Position numbers and translations under genes: made by a program. A stretch of DNA of 64,000 nt. Source: Paenarthrobacter sp. A20. Its GTDB lineage: Bacteria > Actinomycetota > Actinomycetes > Actinomycetales > Micrococcaceae. Below, in pieces: positions 17,780 through 26,040 of this stretch. The notes under the pieces were generated by a model. It ran no database searches and was not told the origin of the DNA. It saw only the letters and a list, made by a program, of their open reading frames with translations. The first letter of the stretch is position 1, and every line of letters starts with the position of its first letter. The stretch lies in the NCBI RefSeq assembly GCF_024168825.1, contig NZ_JALJWH010000001.1, positions 3,410,001 to 3,474,000 on the forward strand, written 5' to 3'.

Positions 17780-19330
17780 TTGCGCACTCCCGGCCGATCC
17801 ACGGCAGCCCTTGGGCTGGCAGCCCTCCTCACTCTTTCCGGTTGTGGCCTCAGTGGCGGCCAGCCGACGACCACCGAGAAGTTGGCGGACACCAACCAGC
17901 GCATCGTCGTGGATAACTTCCGCGCACCCGTGGCCAACTGGGCCCCCGAGTCCGACGCCGCGTACATCCTGTCATTGTCCGGCTGCTTGGAAACCCTCAC
18001 CAAGTACGATTCCGCCGAGGGAAAAGTGGTTCCCTTCCTTGCTACGGAATGGAAGCAGACCTCACCGCTGGAATGGGACTTCACCGTCCGTGATGGCGTG
18101 AAATTCCAGGACGGCACCGATCTCACCGCCGAAGCTATAGCCGCTTCCCTGAACCACGTTCTCAAGGCAAAAGTGCCTGCCAGGGCGTTCAGCCCCAGCG
18201 TTGTTAGTGCTGTCCAAGCAATCGATGCCAAGACTGTTCGCGTGACCACGCCCGAGGAGGACCCACTCGTGCCGTTCCGCCTTGCGAGCGTCAACACCGG
18301 CATTCTGGCTTCTGCGGCTTATGCAGGCGCCACTGTTGATCCCTTCGGTCATTGCACCGGCCCGTTCACTCCGGTTTCGGAGAAAGCCAAGCAGTCTCTG
18401 ACGCTGGACCGTAACGAAAATTATTGGGGCGGAGAAGTGCAGCTTGCCGGGGCGGAGGTCCGCTTCATCACGAACGGCGCAACACGCGCGGCGCAAGTCC
18501 AAACCGGCGAGGCAGACATTTCCCTGTCCATCCCGGCATCTGCCCTGTCCACGCTTGGGAATGCCCCCGGAGTCTCCGTGCTGAAGGCAGACTCACCGCG
18601 CACGGCCACGCTGTATATGAACAACGGCAAGGCTCCATTCAACAACATCGATTTCCGCAAGGCATTACGCTCGGCACTCGACTTGGAGGCGTTGGCCGCC
18701 AGCGTTTACGAGGGCGCTGCACTTCCGGCCGCCGGACCCTATGCGCCTTCAGAACCGTGGGCGTCAACCAATGCGAGCTCACCAAAGCAGAACGTTGAAG
18801 AAGCGAAGAAGCTTCTCGCTAGTGCGGGATACACGACGGAGAAGCCGCTGGAAATCATCGCGATCGTAGAGCGTGCAGAGTTCGCCGACGTTGCTACAGT
18901 CATCCAGGACAACCTGAAGAGCATCGGTGTCCCGGTCAGTATCCAAGCCAAGGAATACGCCTCCGCAGAGCCCGATGTTCTAGCCGGGAACTACGACATG
19001 ATCCTTAGCCAGCGCAACCGGCTCATTGACATTGCCGATCCCATTGGCTTCCTGACGGCCGACTACACCTGCAAAGGCACGTACAACCTCAGCCACTTCT
19101 GCAGCGAAGAATACGACGCGATCGTCACCGAAGCAGCCCGTACCTCCAGCACAGAGGAACGCTACAAGCTGTATGCCAAGGCCGGTCAGCTGCTGGATGA
19201 CCAGGCGGTAAACCTCTGGCTCGTCAATGAACAGGCCACCGACGCCGTTCGCAGCAACGTCCTGTCTTACGTCCAGGATCCGCTTTCCCGCTACGTCCTG
19301 ACCGCCCAAACGGCCAAATCCGGCTCCTAG
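17780..19330 (+). CDS. Iron-regulated ABC transporter substrate-binding lipoprotein, peptide/nickel (family 5) type
   Basis: A 516-residue lipoprotein when started at TTG 17780, which has AGCAGG nine bases upstream and leaves the iron box outside the coding region. The upstream in-frame GTG at 17660 would put the box inside the gene. A signal peptide rich in Ala/Leu ends with lipobox LSGC. The body matches SBP family 5: TEWKQTSPLEWDFTVRDGVKFQDGTDLTAEA near the N-terminus and YMNNGKAPFNNIDFRKALRSALD in the middle. This family binds peptides, Ni, heme or opine-type metallophores. Iron control favours a metal or siderophore-like ligand. Confidence 0.88.
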   Translation: MRTPGRSTAALGLAALLTLSGCGLSGGQPTTTEKLADTNQRIVVDNFRAPVANWAPESDAAYILSLSGCLETLTKYDSAEGKVVPFLATEWKQTSPLEWDFTVRDGVKFQDGTDLTAEAIAASLNHVLKAKVPARAFSPSVVSAVQAIDAKTVRVTTPEEDPLVPFRLASVNTGILASAAYAGATVDPFGHCTGPFTPVSEKAKQSLTLDRNENYWGGEVQLAGAEVRFITNGATRAAQVQTGEADISLSIPASALSTLGNAPGVSVLKADSPRTATLYMNNGKAPFNNIDFRKALRSALDLEALAASVYEGAALPAAGPYAPSEPWASTNASSPKQNVEEAKKLLASAGYTTEKPLEIIAIVERAEFADVATVIQDNLKSIGVPVSIQAKEYASAEPDVLAGNYDMILSQRNRLIDIADPIGFLTADYTCKGTYNLSHFCSEEYDAIVTEAARTSSTEERYKLYAKAGQLLDDQAVNLWLVNEQATDAVRSNVLSYVQDPLSRYVLTAQTAKSGS

Positions 19331-19362
19331 CCAGAGAACTGAGACCGACAAACCAAAATCGC

Positions 19363-20304
19363 ATGATCACGTTCCTTGCGAAGCGGACGGCGACCCTCAT
19401 GGTCGCCGTATTGCTGTCGTCTTTTGCTGTTTTCCTGATTCCCTACGTCACCCCGGGCGATCCTGTCCGGAAGATCATCCGCTCCCGCGTCGCCGAGGAC
19501 GTGGTGGATGACGCCACCGTTCGAGCCTTGGGTGAGAGCCTGGGACTCAACGATCCCCTTCACGTCCAGTACCTGAGGTGGCTGGGTGACTTCTTCAGGG
19601 GGGATATGGGGCTATCCCATATCAGCAGGACACCCGTGGTTGACCAGGTGATGCCCGCGTTGGGCATTACCCTCAGCCTGGTGATCGTCGCCCTGGGCGC
19701 CGCGGTGGTGGTGTCGCTGCCCTTGGGGATTGTGGCCGCGCTGAAACAAGGCAGTAGAACCGACAAATTGATCACTACGGTTACCCAGTCCTTCATCGCA
19801 ATGCCTGAATACTGGCTGGCTCCGCTGTTGGTGCTCCTGTTCGCCCTCAAATTGTCCTGGCTGCCTTCTGCAGGTTGGAACACGGCCTCGTCCATCGTCC
19901 TGCCGGCGGTGACGCTGGCATTACGGCCCATTAGTTTCTTCACATCGGTTGTGCGCTCGGGAATGATTGATGCCCTCGAAGCAGAACACATCTCCGCCGC
20001 ACGAGCCCGGGGGCTGAGCCACGTGCAAACCGTCATGCGGCACGTTGTTCCCAATGGCCTGGTCCCGTTGTCCACCCTGTTCGCGGTGTGGTTCGCGGGG
20101 CTGCTGGGAGGCTCGGTCATTGTGGAGGTGATCTTCGCGATACCAGGCATGGGCAGGCTCCTGTTTGATGCCGTGGTCAACAGCGACATCCCCCTGGCCC
20201 AAGGAGGCGTGGTAGTGGTAGTGGCGTTGGCTGTCGCGATCACCACACTTGCCGATTTCCTGCACCGGATCCTGAGCCCGAAAGTGAGTGGCGCCCTTGC
20301 GTAA
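19363..20304 (+). CDS. ABC transporter permease, DppB type
   Basis: A 313-residue membrane protein of the DppB/NikB family. An N-terminal helix (MVAVLLSSFAVFLIPYV) precedes a periplasmic loop with TPGDPVRKII, as usual. Five further transmembrane segments follow, with the EAA loop EAEHISAARARGLSHVQTVMRHVVPNGL at about residues 205-232. It lies 32 bases after the binding protein and overlaps the second permease by 17 bases. Confidence 0.92.
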   Translation: MITFLAKRTATLMVAVLLSSFAVFLIPYVTPGDPVRKIIRSRVAEDVVDDATVRALGESLGLNDPLHVQYLRWLGDFFRGDMGLSHISRTPVVDQVMPALGITLSLVIVALGAAVVVSLPLGIVAALKQGSRTDKLITTVTQSFIAMPEYWLAPLLVLLFALKLSWLPSAGWNTASSIVLPAVTLALRPISFFTSVVRSGMIDALEAEHISAARARGLSHVQTVMRHVVPNGLVPLSTLFAVWFAGLLGGSVIVEVIFAIPGMGRLLFDAVVNSDIPLAQGGVVVVVALAVAITTLADFLHRILSPKVSGALA

Positions 20305-21133
20305 CCGTTCAGCGATCGACGCCGCCGCCGTCGTGATTCTCGTCCTGATAGTTGTAGCCGTGGCAGCTGCGCCATGGCTGGCACCTTTCCCTCCGGATGA
20401 TCAAAACCTCGCCGAACGTCTTGCACCGCCCAGCGCCACGCACTGGCTGGGAACGGACCACCTCGGGCGGGACACCCTCAGCCGCTTGCTCGACGGCGGT
20501 CGCTTCTCTTTGCTGGTTGCCGCACTGGCCACCGTGCTCACCGGCGTCATAGGTTTGGTGATCGGTGTCCTCAGCGCCCGCCGCAAAGGCTGGATGGATG
20601 AGTTCTTCACCCGCACCAATGACGTCCTGCTCGCGTTGCCTGAGATGGTGGTGGCGCTCTTCATTGTGGCTGCGATGGGGACCGGCTTCACGTCGCTGTT
20701 GGTGGCGCTGACCGTGACAGGGTGGACGCCGTTTGCGCGGCTGGCCCGGACTCTGGCCTATGACATCTCGGCACGCGGCTTCGTGGAAGCAGCGCGGGTG
20801 GTCGGTTGTTCGCCGTCGTTCATTGTGGTCCGGCACATCCTGCCGCATCTGGCCGCACCAATGCTGGGGCAGGCGACGCTGCGCTTCGGGCAACTGCTGA
20901 TCAGCGTGGGTGCCTTGTCTTACCTGGGGCTTGGCGTCCAACCGCCGCAGTCTGACTGGGGATCGATGCTGGCTGCCGCCCAGCCGTATGCGGAGAGGGC
21001 GCCGTGGGGCATCTTTGCTCCCGGCCTCGCCATCTTCCTGGTGGCATTGTGTGTGACCCTTATCGGCCAGCGGGCATCACGTCGGACCGGTGAACCCGTG
21101 GACGTTCTTGTGGCGGAGGGCCAGCATGTCTGA
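20288..21133 (+). CDS. ABC transporter permease, DppC type
   Basis: A 281-residue DppC/NikC-family permease. The GTG at 20288 overlaps the previous gene, and a TTG at 20297 is an alternative start. It has an N-terminal membrane anchor followed by the conserved HWLGTDHLGRDTLSRLLDGG stretch. Five transmembrane segments surround the EAA loop DISARGFVEAARVVGCSPSFIVVRHILPH. It heterodimerises with the DppB-type partner. Its last codons overlap the ATPase gene by 8 bases. Confidence 0.92.
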   Translation: MAPLRNRSAIDAAAVVILVLIVVAVAAAPWLAPFPPDDQNLAERLAPPSATHWLGTDHLGRDTLSRLLDGGRFSLLVAALATVLTGVIGLVIGVLSARRKGWMDEFFTRTNDVLLALPEMVVALFIVAAMGTGFTSLLVALTVTGWTPFARLARTLAYDISARGFVEAARVVGCSPSFIVVRHILPHLAAPMLGQATLRFGQLLISVGALSYLGLGVQPPQSDWGSMLAAAQPYAERAPWGIFAPGLAIFLVALCVTLIGQRASRRTGEPVDVLVAEGQHV

Positions 21134-22727
21134 ACTCATCGTTGAGGACCTGACTGTTCGCAGCACCGCAACACAGCGGACTGTGCTTTCCAAGGTGAGT
21201 TTTTCCGTAAAGCCGGGCGAGTTCGTCGCATTGGTGGGTGGTTCGGGCTCCGGCAAGACCATGACAGCCAGGTCCATACTGCAGTTGTTGCCTGGGCAAT
21301 TGCAGATTGCGTCCGGCTCCATCAGGCACGGTGGTGTGGACGTGGGCAGCGCGCCCGAGGCAGAGCTGAATCGCATCCGGGGCGGTCGACTTGGGATGCT
21401 GTTCCAGCAACCCAAAAGGATGTTCAACCCGAACCGAACCATCGGCAAGCATCTTAAGGAGCCATTGAAGGTCCACGTCGGCCTTCGGGGCAGGGCTGCT
21501 GATGCGAAGGTGCACGAGTTGCTGGCCGACGTCGGCTTTGAGGACCCTGCGTGGGGGGCCCGGGCGTACCCGCACCAGTTGTCCGGTGGCATGGCGCAGC
21601 GTGCCATGACGGCCGTGGCCTTGGCTGGCCAACCCGAGATCCTGCTGGCCGACGAGCCGACCTCCGCGCTGGACAAGGTACTGGAGCAGCAAATCCTGGA
21701 GTTGCTCGACCGGCAACGGATCCAGCGTGGGTTGGGGATCCTTTACATCACGCACAACCTGGCCTCCGTGGCCGCCTTCGCCGATCGGGTGTTGGTGATG
21801 GAGGCCGGAGGGATCGTGGAATCGGGCGCCACCGAAGCTGTGCTGGGAAGTCCCAAGACTGCCTACACGCGCAAACTCCTGGACGCGTCCAACCTGACAC
21901 CGACCAGCACCGCTGACACCGCGGCAACCGGGCGTAGCGTCCTGACACTAACTAATGTGGTCAAGCACTTCGGCTCCGGCAAACGTCGGATTTGGGGTGG
22001 CCGTGAGCGTCCAGCCTTGGACTCGGTCTCCCTCGATGTGAAGCAGGGTGAGATCCTGGGTGTTCTCGGCCAATCCGGATCCGGGAAGAGTACCCTTGCC
22101 CGGGCCATTGTTGGACTGGAAGGAATCAGCGGGGGAAGTATCACCAGGGCCCTCGCCGCAGGGGCAACGAGTGCCCCCACTGCCGTGCAGCTGGTGTTCC
22201 AGGAACCACACGATTCCTTTGACCCCCGGATGACGCTGCGCGCCAGCCTTGAAGCGCCGCTCCGACCGCGCAAGGAACTGACATCTGCTGAACGGAGCCA
22301 GCGGCTCGAAGCGGCTATGGTGGAGGTCGAATTGGACCCTGACCTGCTGGACAGGCACCCAAGTCAATGTTCCGGTGGCCAGTTGCAGCGCGTCACGATC
22401 GCCAGGGCACTGCTGATGGAACCCGAAGTGCTCATCTGCGACGAAGCCACATCCGCCCTGGACGCGCTGACCCAGCGGACCATTCTGGATCTGCTTCAGC
22501 GCCTCCACCGGGAGCGCGGAATGACCCTTATTGTCATCACCCACGACATGGACGTGGTGCGGCACATGTGCCAGCGGGTTGCTGTCCTCTTCCAAGGTCG
22601 CTTGGTGGAACTGACCGGCACCAAGAAGTTCTTCGCCGATCCGCAGCACCAACACAGCCAAGACCTCGTCTCAGCGGCGATCCCTTGCCGGGGGCTGCAC
22701 CTGAAGAAGATCAGGGCAGTGAGCTAA
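21126..22727 (+). CDS. Fused dual-domain ABC ATPase, DppD-DppF type
   Basis: A 533-residue protein with two complete nucleotide-binding domains. The first has Walker A GGSGSGKT, signature LSGGMAQRAM and Walker [12 protein letters not shown] (about residues 1-250). The second has GQSGSGKST, CSGGQLQRVTIARAL and LICDEATSALD (about 275-530). The ATG at 21126 overlaps the DppC-type gene. Fusion of the two ATPases gives one chain for the importer, so binding protein, two permeases and ATPase form a complete system. The second Walker B has Ala where Pro is usual (DEATSALD), a common variant. Confidence 0.93.
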   Translation: MSELIVEDLTVRSTATQRTVLSKVSFSVKPGEFVALVGGSGSGKTMTARSILQLLPGQLQIASGSIRHGGVDVGSAPEAELNRIRGGRLGMLFQQPKRMFNPNRTIGKHLKEPLKVHVGLRGRAADAKVHELLADVGFEDPAWGARAYPHQLSGGMAQRAMTAVALAGQPEILLADEPTSALDKVLEQQILELLDRQRIQRGLGILYITHNLASVAAFADRVLVMEAGGIVESGATEAVLGSPKTAYTRKLLDASNLTPTSTADTAATGRSVLTLTNVVKHFGSGKRRIWGGRERPALDSVSLDVKQGEILGVLGQSGSGKSTLARAIVGLEGISGGSITRALAAGATSAPTAVQLVFQEPHDSFDPRMTLRASLEAPLRPRKELTSAERSQRLEAAMVEVELDPDLLDRHPSQCSGGQLQRVTIARALLMEPEVLICDEATSALDALTQRTILDLLQRLHRERGMTLIVITHDMDVVRHMCQRVAVLFQGRLVELTGTKKFFADPQHQHSQDLVSAAIPCRGLHLKKIRAVS

Positions 22728-22975
22728 CTGGTTGGAACCGACTCTTTCCCGTGGGGACGTTCCGCCGGGCTTTATGCGTCGACCCGTGGCGATAGCGAGA
22801 TGACACCGATAAGCAAGCACCCCGTTTGGAGGGCCATTTCCACGTGAGACGTCAGCTGTACGGCTGACCGAGTGCTTTTGGGGTTGGTTTTTGTCCGTAT
22901 AGTCGGCGCGGCATTAAGAAGGAATATGGGGGAGGTGGTCCAGGGTCTGTGAGCCGTTGCGTTCGCCCACCCGAT
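22728..22975. other. Convergent intergenic stretch
   Basis: Gene-free bases between the rightward transporter operon and the leftward hydrolase. A small hairpin GTCAGC/GCTGAC (22851-22868) is followed by T-rich bases (CTTTTGG, GGTTTTTG) and could end rightward transcription. Nothing else was recognised. Confidence 0.35.
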
Positions 22976-23656
22976 TCAGTCCCGCACGGATTGGTCAAGG
23001 AGCCGGCGGAGTTGAGCGACCGGGTCGGGGACCTCGGGTCCATGCGAGAAAATCATTCTTGTTGGTTCCAACCGGCTGAGTTTGAGCAGTGAACGTTCAG
23101 CTTCGGCGGCATCCGCCGTGAACTGGGAAGGACCACGTGTCATGGCCCCGTTCGTTGTGCCTACTGTGTCCCCGACGAACAGGACGCCTGAGTCGTCGTG
23201 GAGCAGACTGAGATGACCGGCTGTGTGTCCTGGTGTCAGTAGGGTGCGCATTCCGCGGACATGGTCCCCGTCCGAGAGCGGGCGGATGAGTGTATCTGAT
23301 GGGATTGTGGGGATGTCGGGCCCCCCGGCCCAGATGGCCGCTGCGGGCGCTTTTGAGGCCACTTCTGCCAACCCGCCGACATGGTCTGGATGCGAGTGGG
23401 TCAGGACGAGATCCGTGATGTCCGCCCATTCCGCTCCGAGGCGTCCCAGCGCCTGTTCTATCGCCGATGCGCTGCCTTCAAGCCCTGCGTCGATCAGAAC
23501 CAGCCCGGACGCGCCCCCCGCAAGAAAGCATCGAACGTCAAAGTCCAACTCCAAAGCCCCGGCTACTCCAGCCGGCAGATGGATCTGCTGGATGATCGGC
23601 TCCAGAAAGAACTGAGGTGCAGCAGCACGGGGTTTTCCCGGGTCATTGTTGGTCAT
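22976..23656 (-). CDS. MBL-fold metallo-hydrolase
   Basis: About 226 residues from ATG 23656 (an in-frame upstream ATG is possible). The metal-binding signature THSHPDHVGG is followed by the third His in LTPGHTAGHLSLL, Asp in FVGDTVG and a C-terminal His in FSHGPE, giving a complete dinuclear metal site. Relatives include glyoxalase II-like and lactonase-like hydrolases. The gene stands alone, with a cupin gene 166 bases upstream on the same strand. The substrate is unknown. Confidence 0.83.
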   Translation of the reverse strand: MTNNDPGKPRAAAPQFFLEPIIQQIHLPAGVAGALELDFDVRCFLAGGASGLVLIDAGLEGSASAIEQALGRLGAEWADITDLVLTHSHPDHVGGLAEVASKAPAAAIWAGGPDIPTIPSDTLIRPLSDGDHVRGMRTLLTPGHTAGHLSLLHDDSGVLFVGDTVGTTNGAMTRGPSQFTADAAEAERSLLKLSRLEPTRMIFSHGPEVPDPVAQLRRLLDQSVRD

Positions 23657-23822
23657 GAAGGCATCGTGCCACCGCATGCCCCATTCCGGAAGGCAGTAAA
23701 GCCGGGAACGAGGTCTCACGGCGATGAGCTGTCGAAGCCCTGTCAGGTACTCCGGGCAGGAGTCAATGGTGCCTCATTGCTGCCCACATCATATTGGGCC
23801 GGGGTCCGGACCCGATCACCGG

Positions 23823-24323
23823 TCAGATCCCGGGCTCGGGAAAAGGCGGCGGGCCGATGATGTGGATACCGCCATTGAGCCTCCCTGACTCTCGAATGCG
23901 ATTGAAGTCCACCTCCCCGTCATCCATTCCGGGAGCGAGCGGCTCGCTGGCCTCGTTGTAAAAAGCTTGCGCGCTTCCTGGGGTATGGAGACACAGGACT
24001 CGGGTTCCGTCCTGAAGGACCTTGAAGGCGTGGGGAACGCCGCGTGGTGCAATCGCCACGCCACCCGCGGAGAGCCTATGCTCGGTTCCGTCCATGTGCA
24101 TCAGGATTTCCCCGGTCAGGACGTACATGGTTTCGTCGGCGTCAGGATGGGTGTGCAGGGGAGTGACCTTATGGAGAGCCATCTCGTCTTCAAAAAGAAG
24201 GAAGGCTCCACCGGTTTCGTCTTCGGTCGCCTTCCAGGTGTGCACTCCTCCGCCATAGAACCAACGTCGGGAACCTTCTCCTGGCTGTCGGACGATTGCT
24301 GATGCGGTCTTGTTCGTCTCCAT
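23823..24323 (-). CDS. Cupin-domain protein
   Basis: A 166-residue protein from ATG 24323 (GAGGCG upstream). The first cupin box has two His and a Glu: TPLHTHPDADETMYVLTGEI. The second is GGVAIAPRGVPHAFKVLQDG, so the metal ligands are intact. WFYGGGVHTWKATEDETGG at the N-terminus is typical of quercetinase-like cupins of soil actinobacteria. It is transcribed away from a TetR gene across a short region with a 16-base palindrome, so the neighbour probably controls it. Function could be dioxygenase, isomerase or binding protein. Confidence 0.82.
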   Translation of the reverse strand: METNKTASAIVRQPGEGSRRWFYGGGVHTWKATEDETGGAFLLFEDEMALHKVTPLHTHPDADETMYVLTGEILMHMDGTEHRLSAGGVAIAPRGVPHAFKVLQDGTRVLCLHTPGSAQAFYNEASEPLAPGMDDGEVDFNRIRESGRLNGGIHIIGPPPFPEPGI

Positions 24324-24356
24324 GGTGTTCGCCTCAATGGTCAAAAGGAAGACTTG

Positions 24357-24372
24357 TGAGACACATGTCCCA
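24357..24372. promoter_or_regulatory. Candidate TetR operator
   Basis: TGAGACACATGTCCCA is a 16-base imperfect palindrome (TGAGACA / TGGGACA arms, 2-base centre) in the 67-base gap between divergent cupin and TetR genes. A second palindrome, GACATGTC (24397-24404), lies over the TetR start region. Placement suggests control of both genes. Confidence 0.5.
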
Positions 24373-24390
24373 TAACAAGACTCATGTACC

Positions 24391-25014
24391 ATGAATGACA
24401 TGTCAAGAGGTTATGTTGAGGTCGGAAGGACGGGGCAGAAGCGGCGCACGTTTGACGCCCTTGTTGAGGCTGCCCGCACACTCGTCGCATCAGGGATTTC
24501 ACCCACTGTTGACGACGCCGCGCAGGCCGCCGGGATCGCGAGGAGTACCGCTTATAGGTACTTCCCGGGCCAGCGGGAGCTGCTCGCCGCCGCGCATCCG
24601 GAAACCAGCCGGGCATCACTGTTGCCGGTGCCGCATCCGGAAAGCGTGAAGGAGCGGTTGGACGCAGTGGTCTCGGAATTCATCAGGATCATCGTGGACA
24701 CCGAATCCCAGCAACGCACCATGCTGAGGCTTTCGCTGGAGCAAACTGATTCTGATGGCAACGGTCTTCCCCTCCGGCAGGGACGGGCCATCGCCTGGAT
24801 CACCGAAGCCCTCACACCCCTTGAAGGGACACTGACGGAGGCCCAGATTCACCGGCTCGTCCTGGCCATCAGGAGTGCCATTGGAATCGAGTCATTGGTG
24901 TGGCTGACCGATATTGGTGGTCTGAGTCGAGAAGAGGCTACCGCCTCGATGCGATGGACGGCCAGCGCTCTGTTGGCCCACGCCCTCAGCCATGGACTTG
25001 CCGCCCACGAATGA
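24391..25014 (+). CDS. TetR-family transcriptional regulator
   Basis: A 207-residue protein. The helix-turn-helix lies at about residues 20-65 (FDALVEAARTLVASG, then TVDDAAQAAGIARSTAYRYFPGQRELL). The ligand-binding part is helical. Starts at 24391 (ATG) and 24400 (ATG) are both possible, and neither has a clear ribosome site, so the message may be leaderless. It is divergent from the cupin gene and probably represses it and itself. Confidence 0.85.
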   Translation: MNDMSRGYVEVGRTGQKRRTFDALVEAARTLVASGISPTVDDAAQAAGIARSTAYRYFPGQRELLAAAHPETSRASLLPVPHPESVKERLDAVVSEFIRIIVDTESQQRTMLRLSLEQTDSDGNGLPLRQGRAIAWITEALTPLEGTLTEAQIHRLVLAIRSAIGIESLVWLTDIGGLSREEATASMRWTASALLAHALSHGLAAHE

Positions 25015-25412
25015 ATCACTTTTCCTGGGCGTAGTTTTAGCGATGAAGAGGTATAGGTCAGCGAGCGCGAATCGATCTTCAACGGATAGGGTCAGAACGA
25101 CCCAGAGCATCCCGCAAACAGGCAATTGGGCAGCGATTTGAGAGCGGGGCGGTCCCTCAGTGACGGCGGTCGCGACATACCCGCTTCCGCGGTGGCTGGG
25201 AATATGGCAGGCCTGACCTATTGCGATGTTGTTTATGGGTCGACCTGCCCACGTCGTGCCTAGCGGCAAGGTCCTCGGGGTCCTATCGCGTCAGCCGCGC
25301 ATCGCAGGCCGCAAAACCCGAATGAAGTATCACGTGACGCGGCCCCCCATCCGGGCGATGTCTTTCCATTGCGCCAGGAACGATCCTCTGTGGTACCGGC
25401 CCAGGAGCTGCG

Positions 25413-25447
25413 CGAACGCCAAGGGCTGCGTCAGCCCTTGGCGTTCG
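25413..25447. repeat. Perfect 16-bp inverted repeat
   Basis: Arms CGAACGCCAAGGGCTG (25413-25428) and its exact complement (25432-25447) around a 3-base loop. No T-run follows on either strand, so it is not a standard intrinsic terminator. It is flanked by two copies of GCCAGGAACGAT. Confidence 0.7.
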
Positions 25448-25714
25448 TATGCCAGGAACGATGATGCCGACCGCAAGCTCACTATGATGCCGACCAACCT
25501 GGCTTGGCTGAGCAGTTGTTTTTGGGGCGGAGTCCAGGGCGAACCGGACGTCCGAGTCTCTCGCCATTGCTGTTCTACACGTCGCTGCCGAGGACGTTAC
25601 TGAGAATCATGGCGTCCTCCGGGGATCTTTCCCATCACGTGGTTCCGCAGCCACCGCTCCGCCCATGAGGTATCGAGCGAATCGGAGCTGACGCCGAAAT
25701 GGGACACCACGGTC

Positions 25715-25748
25715 CCACGCAGTGCGGCTGCACTGCGTGGGCTTTCTG
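25715..25748 (+). terminator. Terminator-like hairpin in gene-poor region
   Basis: Stem CCCACGCAGTGC (25715-25726) pairs with 25731-25742 over a 4-base loop and is followed by CTTTCT. No intact rightward gene lies within 700 bases, so it may be the relic of a lost gene. Confidence 0.45.
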
Positions 25749-26040
25749 TGGACCACTAATGGAGAGTGGTTGGCCCGTAGTTTTTAGGCTGAAGGCTAAG
25801 AATCTGGGCAGGTAGTCACGACGTGGACTGTTCGGCGGGGAGTCATCGTGGTCAGCCGGCGGCGGGGCTATGCGCCCCGTATTGATTTACGCCGGACGCC
25901 AAAGCGATGATCATGTGTCCCCGCCCTGCCGTATAAAACCGCCTTGGCAATCTGGCGCATGTGAAGATCAGTCTTCTGCGTTCCCGACGCAATAGGCAAC
26001 CGGTATCGGCCCTCGAACCGGAATGCGGCAGCTTCATGCC

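Larger units (their letters stand above)
25015..26040. other. 1-kb gene-poor stretch with hairpins and short repeats
   Basis: No convincing gene on either strand. It holds a perfect 16-bp hairpin (25413-25447), a 12-bp hairpin followed by CTTTCT (25715-25742), GCCAGGAACGAT twice (25373, 25451) and ATGATGCCGACC twice (25461, 25484). On the bottom strand, short fragments look protein-like (for example LSVEDRFALADLYLFIAK near 25050), suggesting decayed genes. No transposase or terminal repeat was recognised. Confidence 0.5.

Noticed and set aside
25413-25447. Hairpin as insertion-sequence end or attenuator
   Set aside because: No transposase, target duplication or downstream gene fits; reported only as an inverted repeat.
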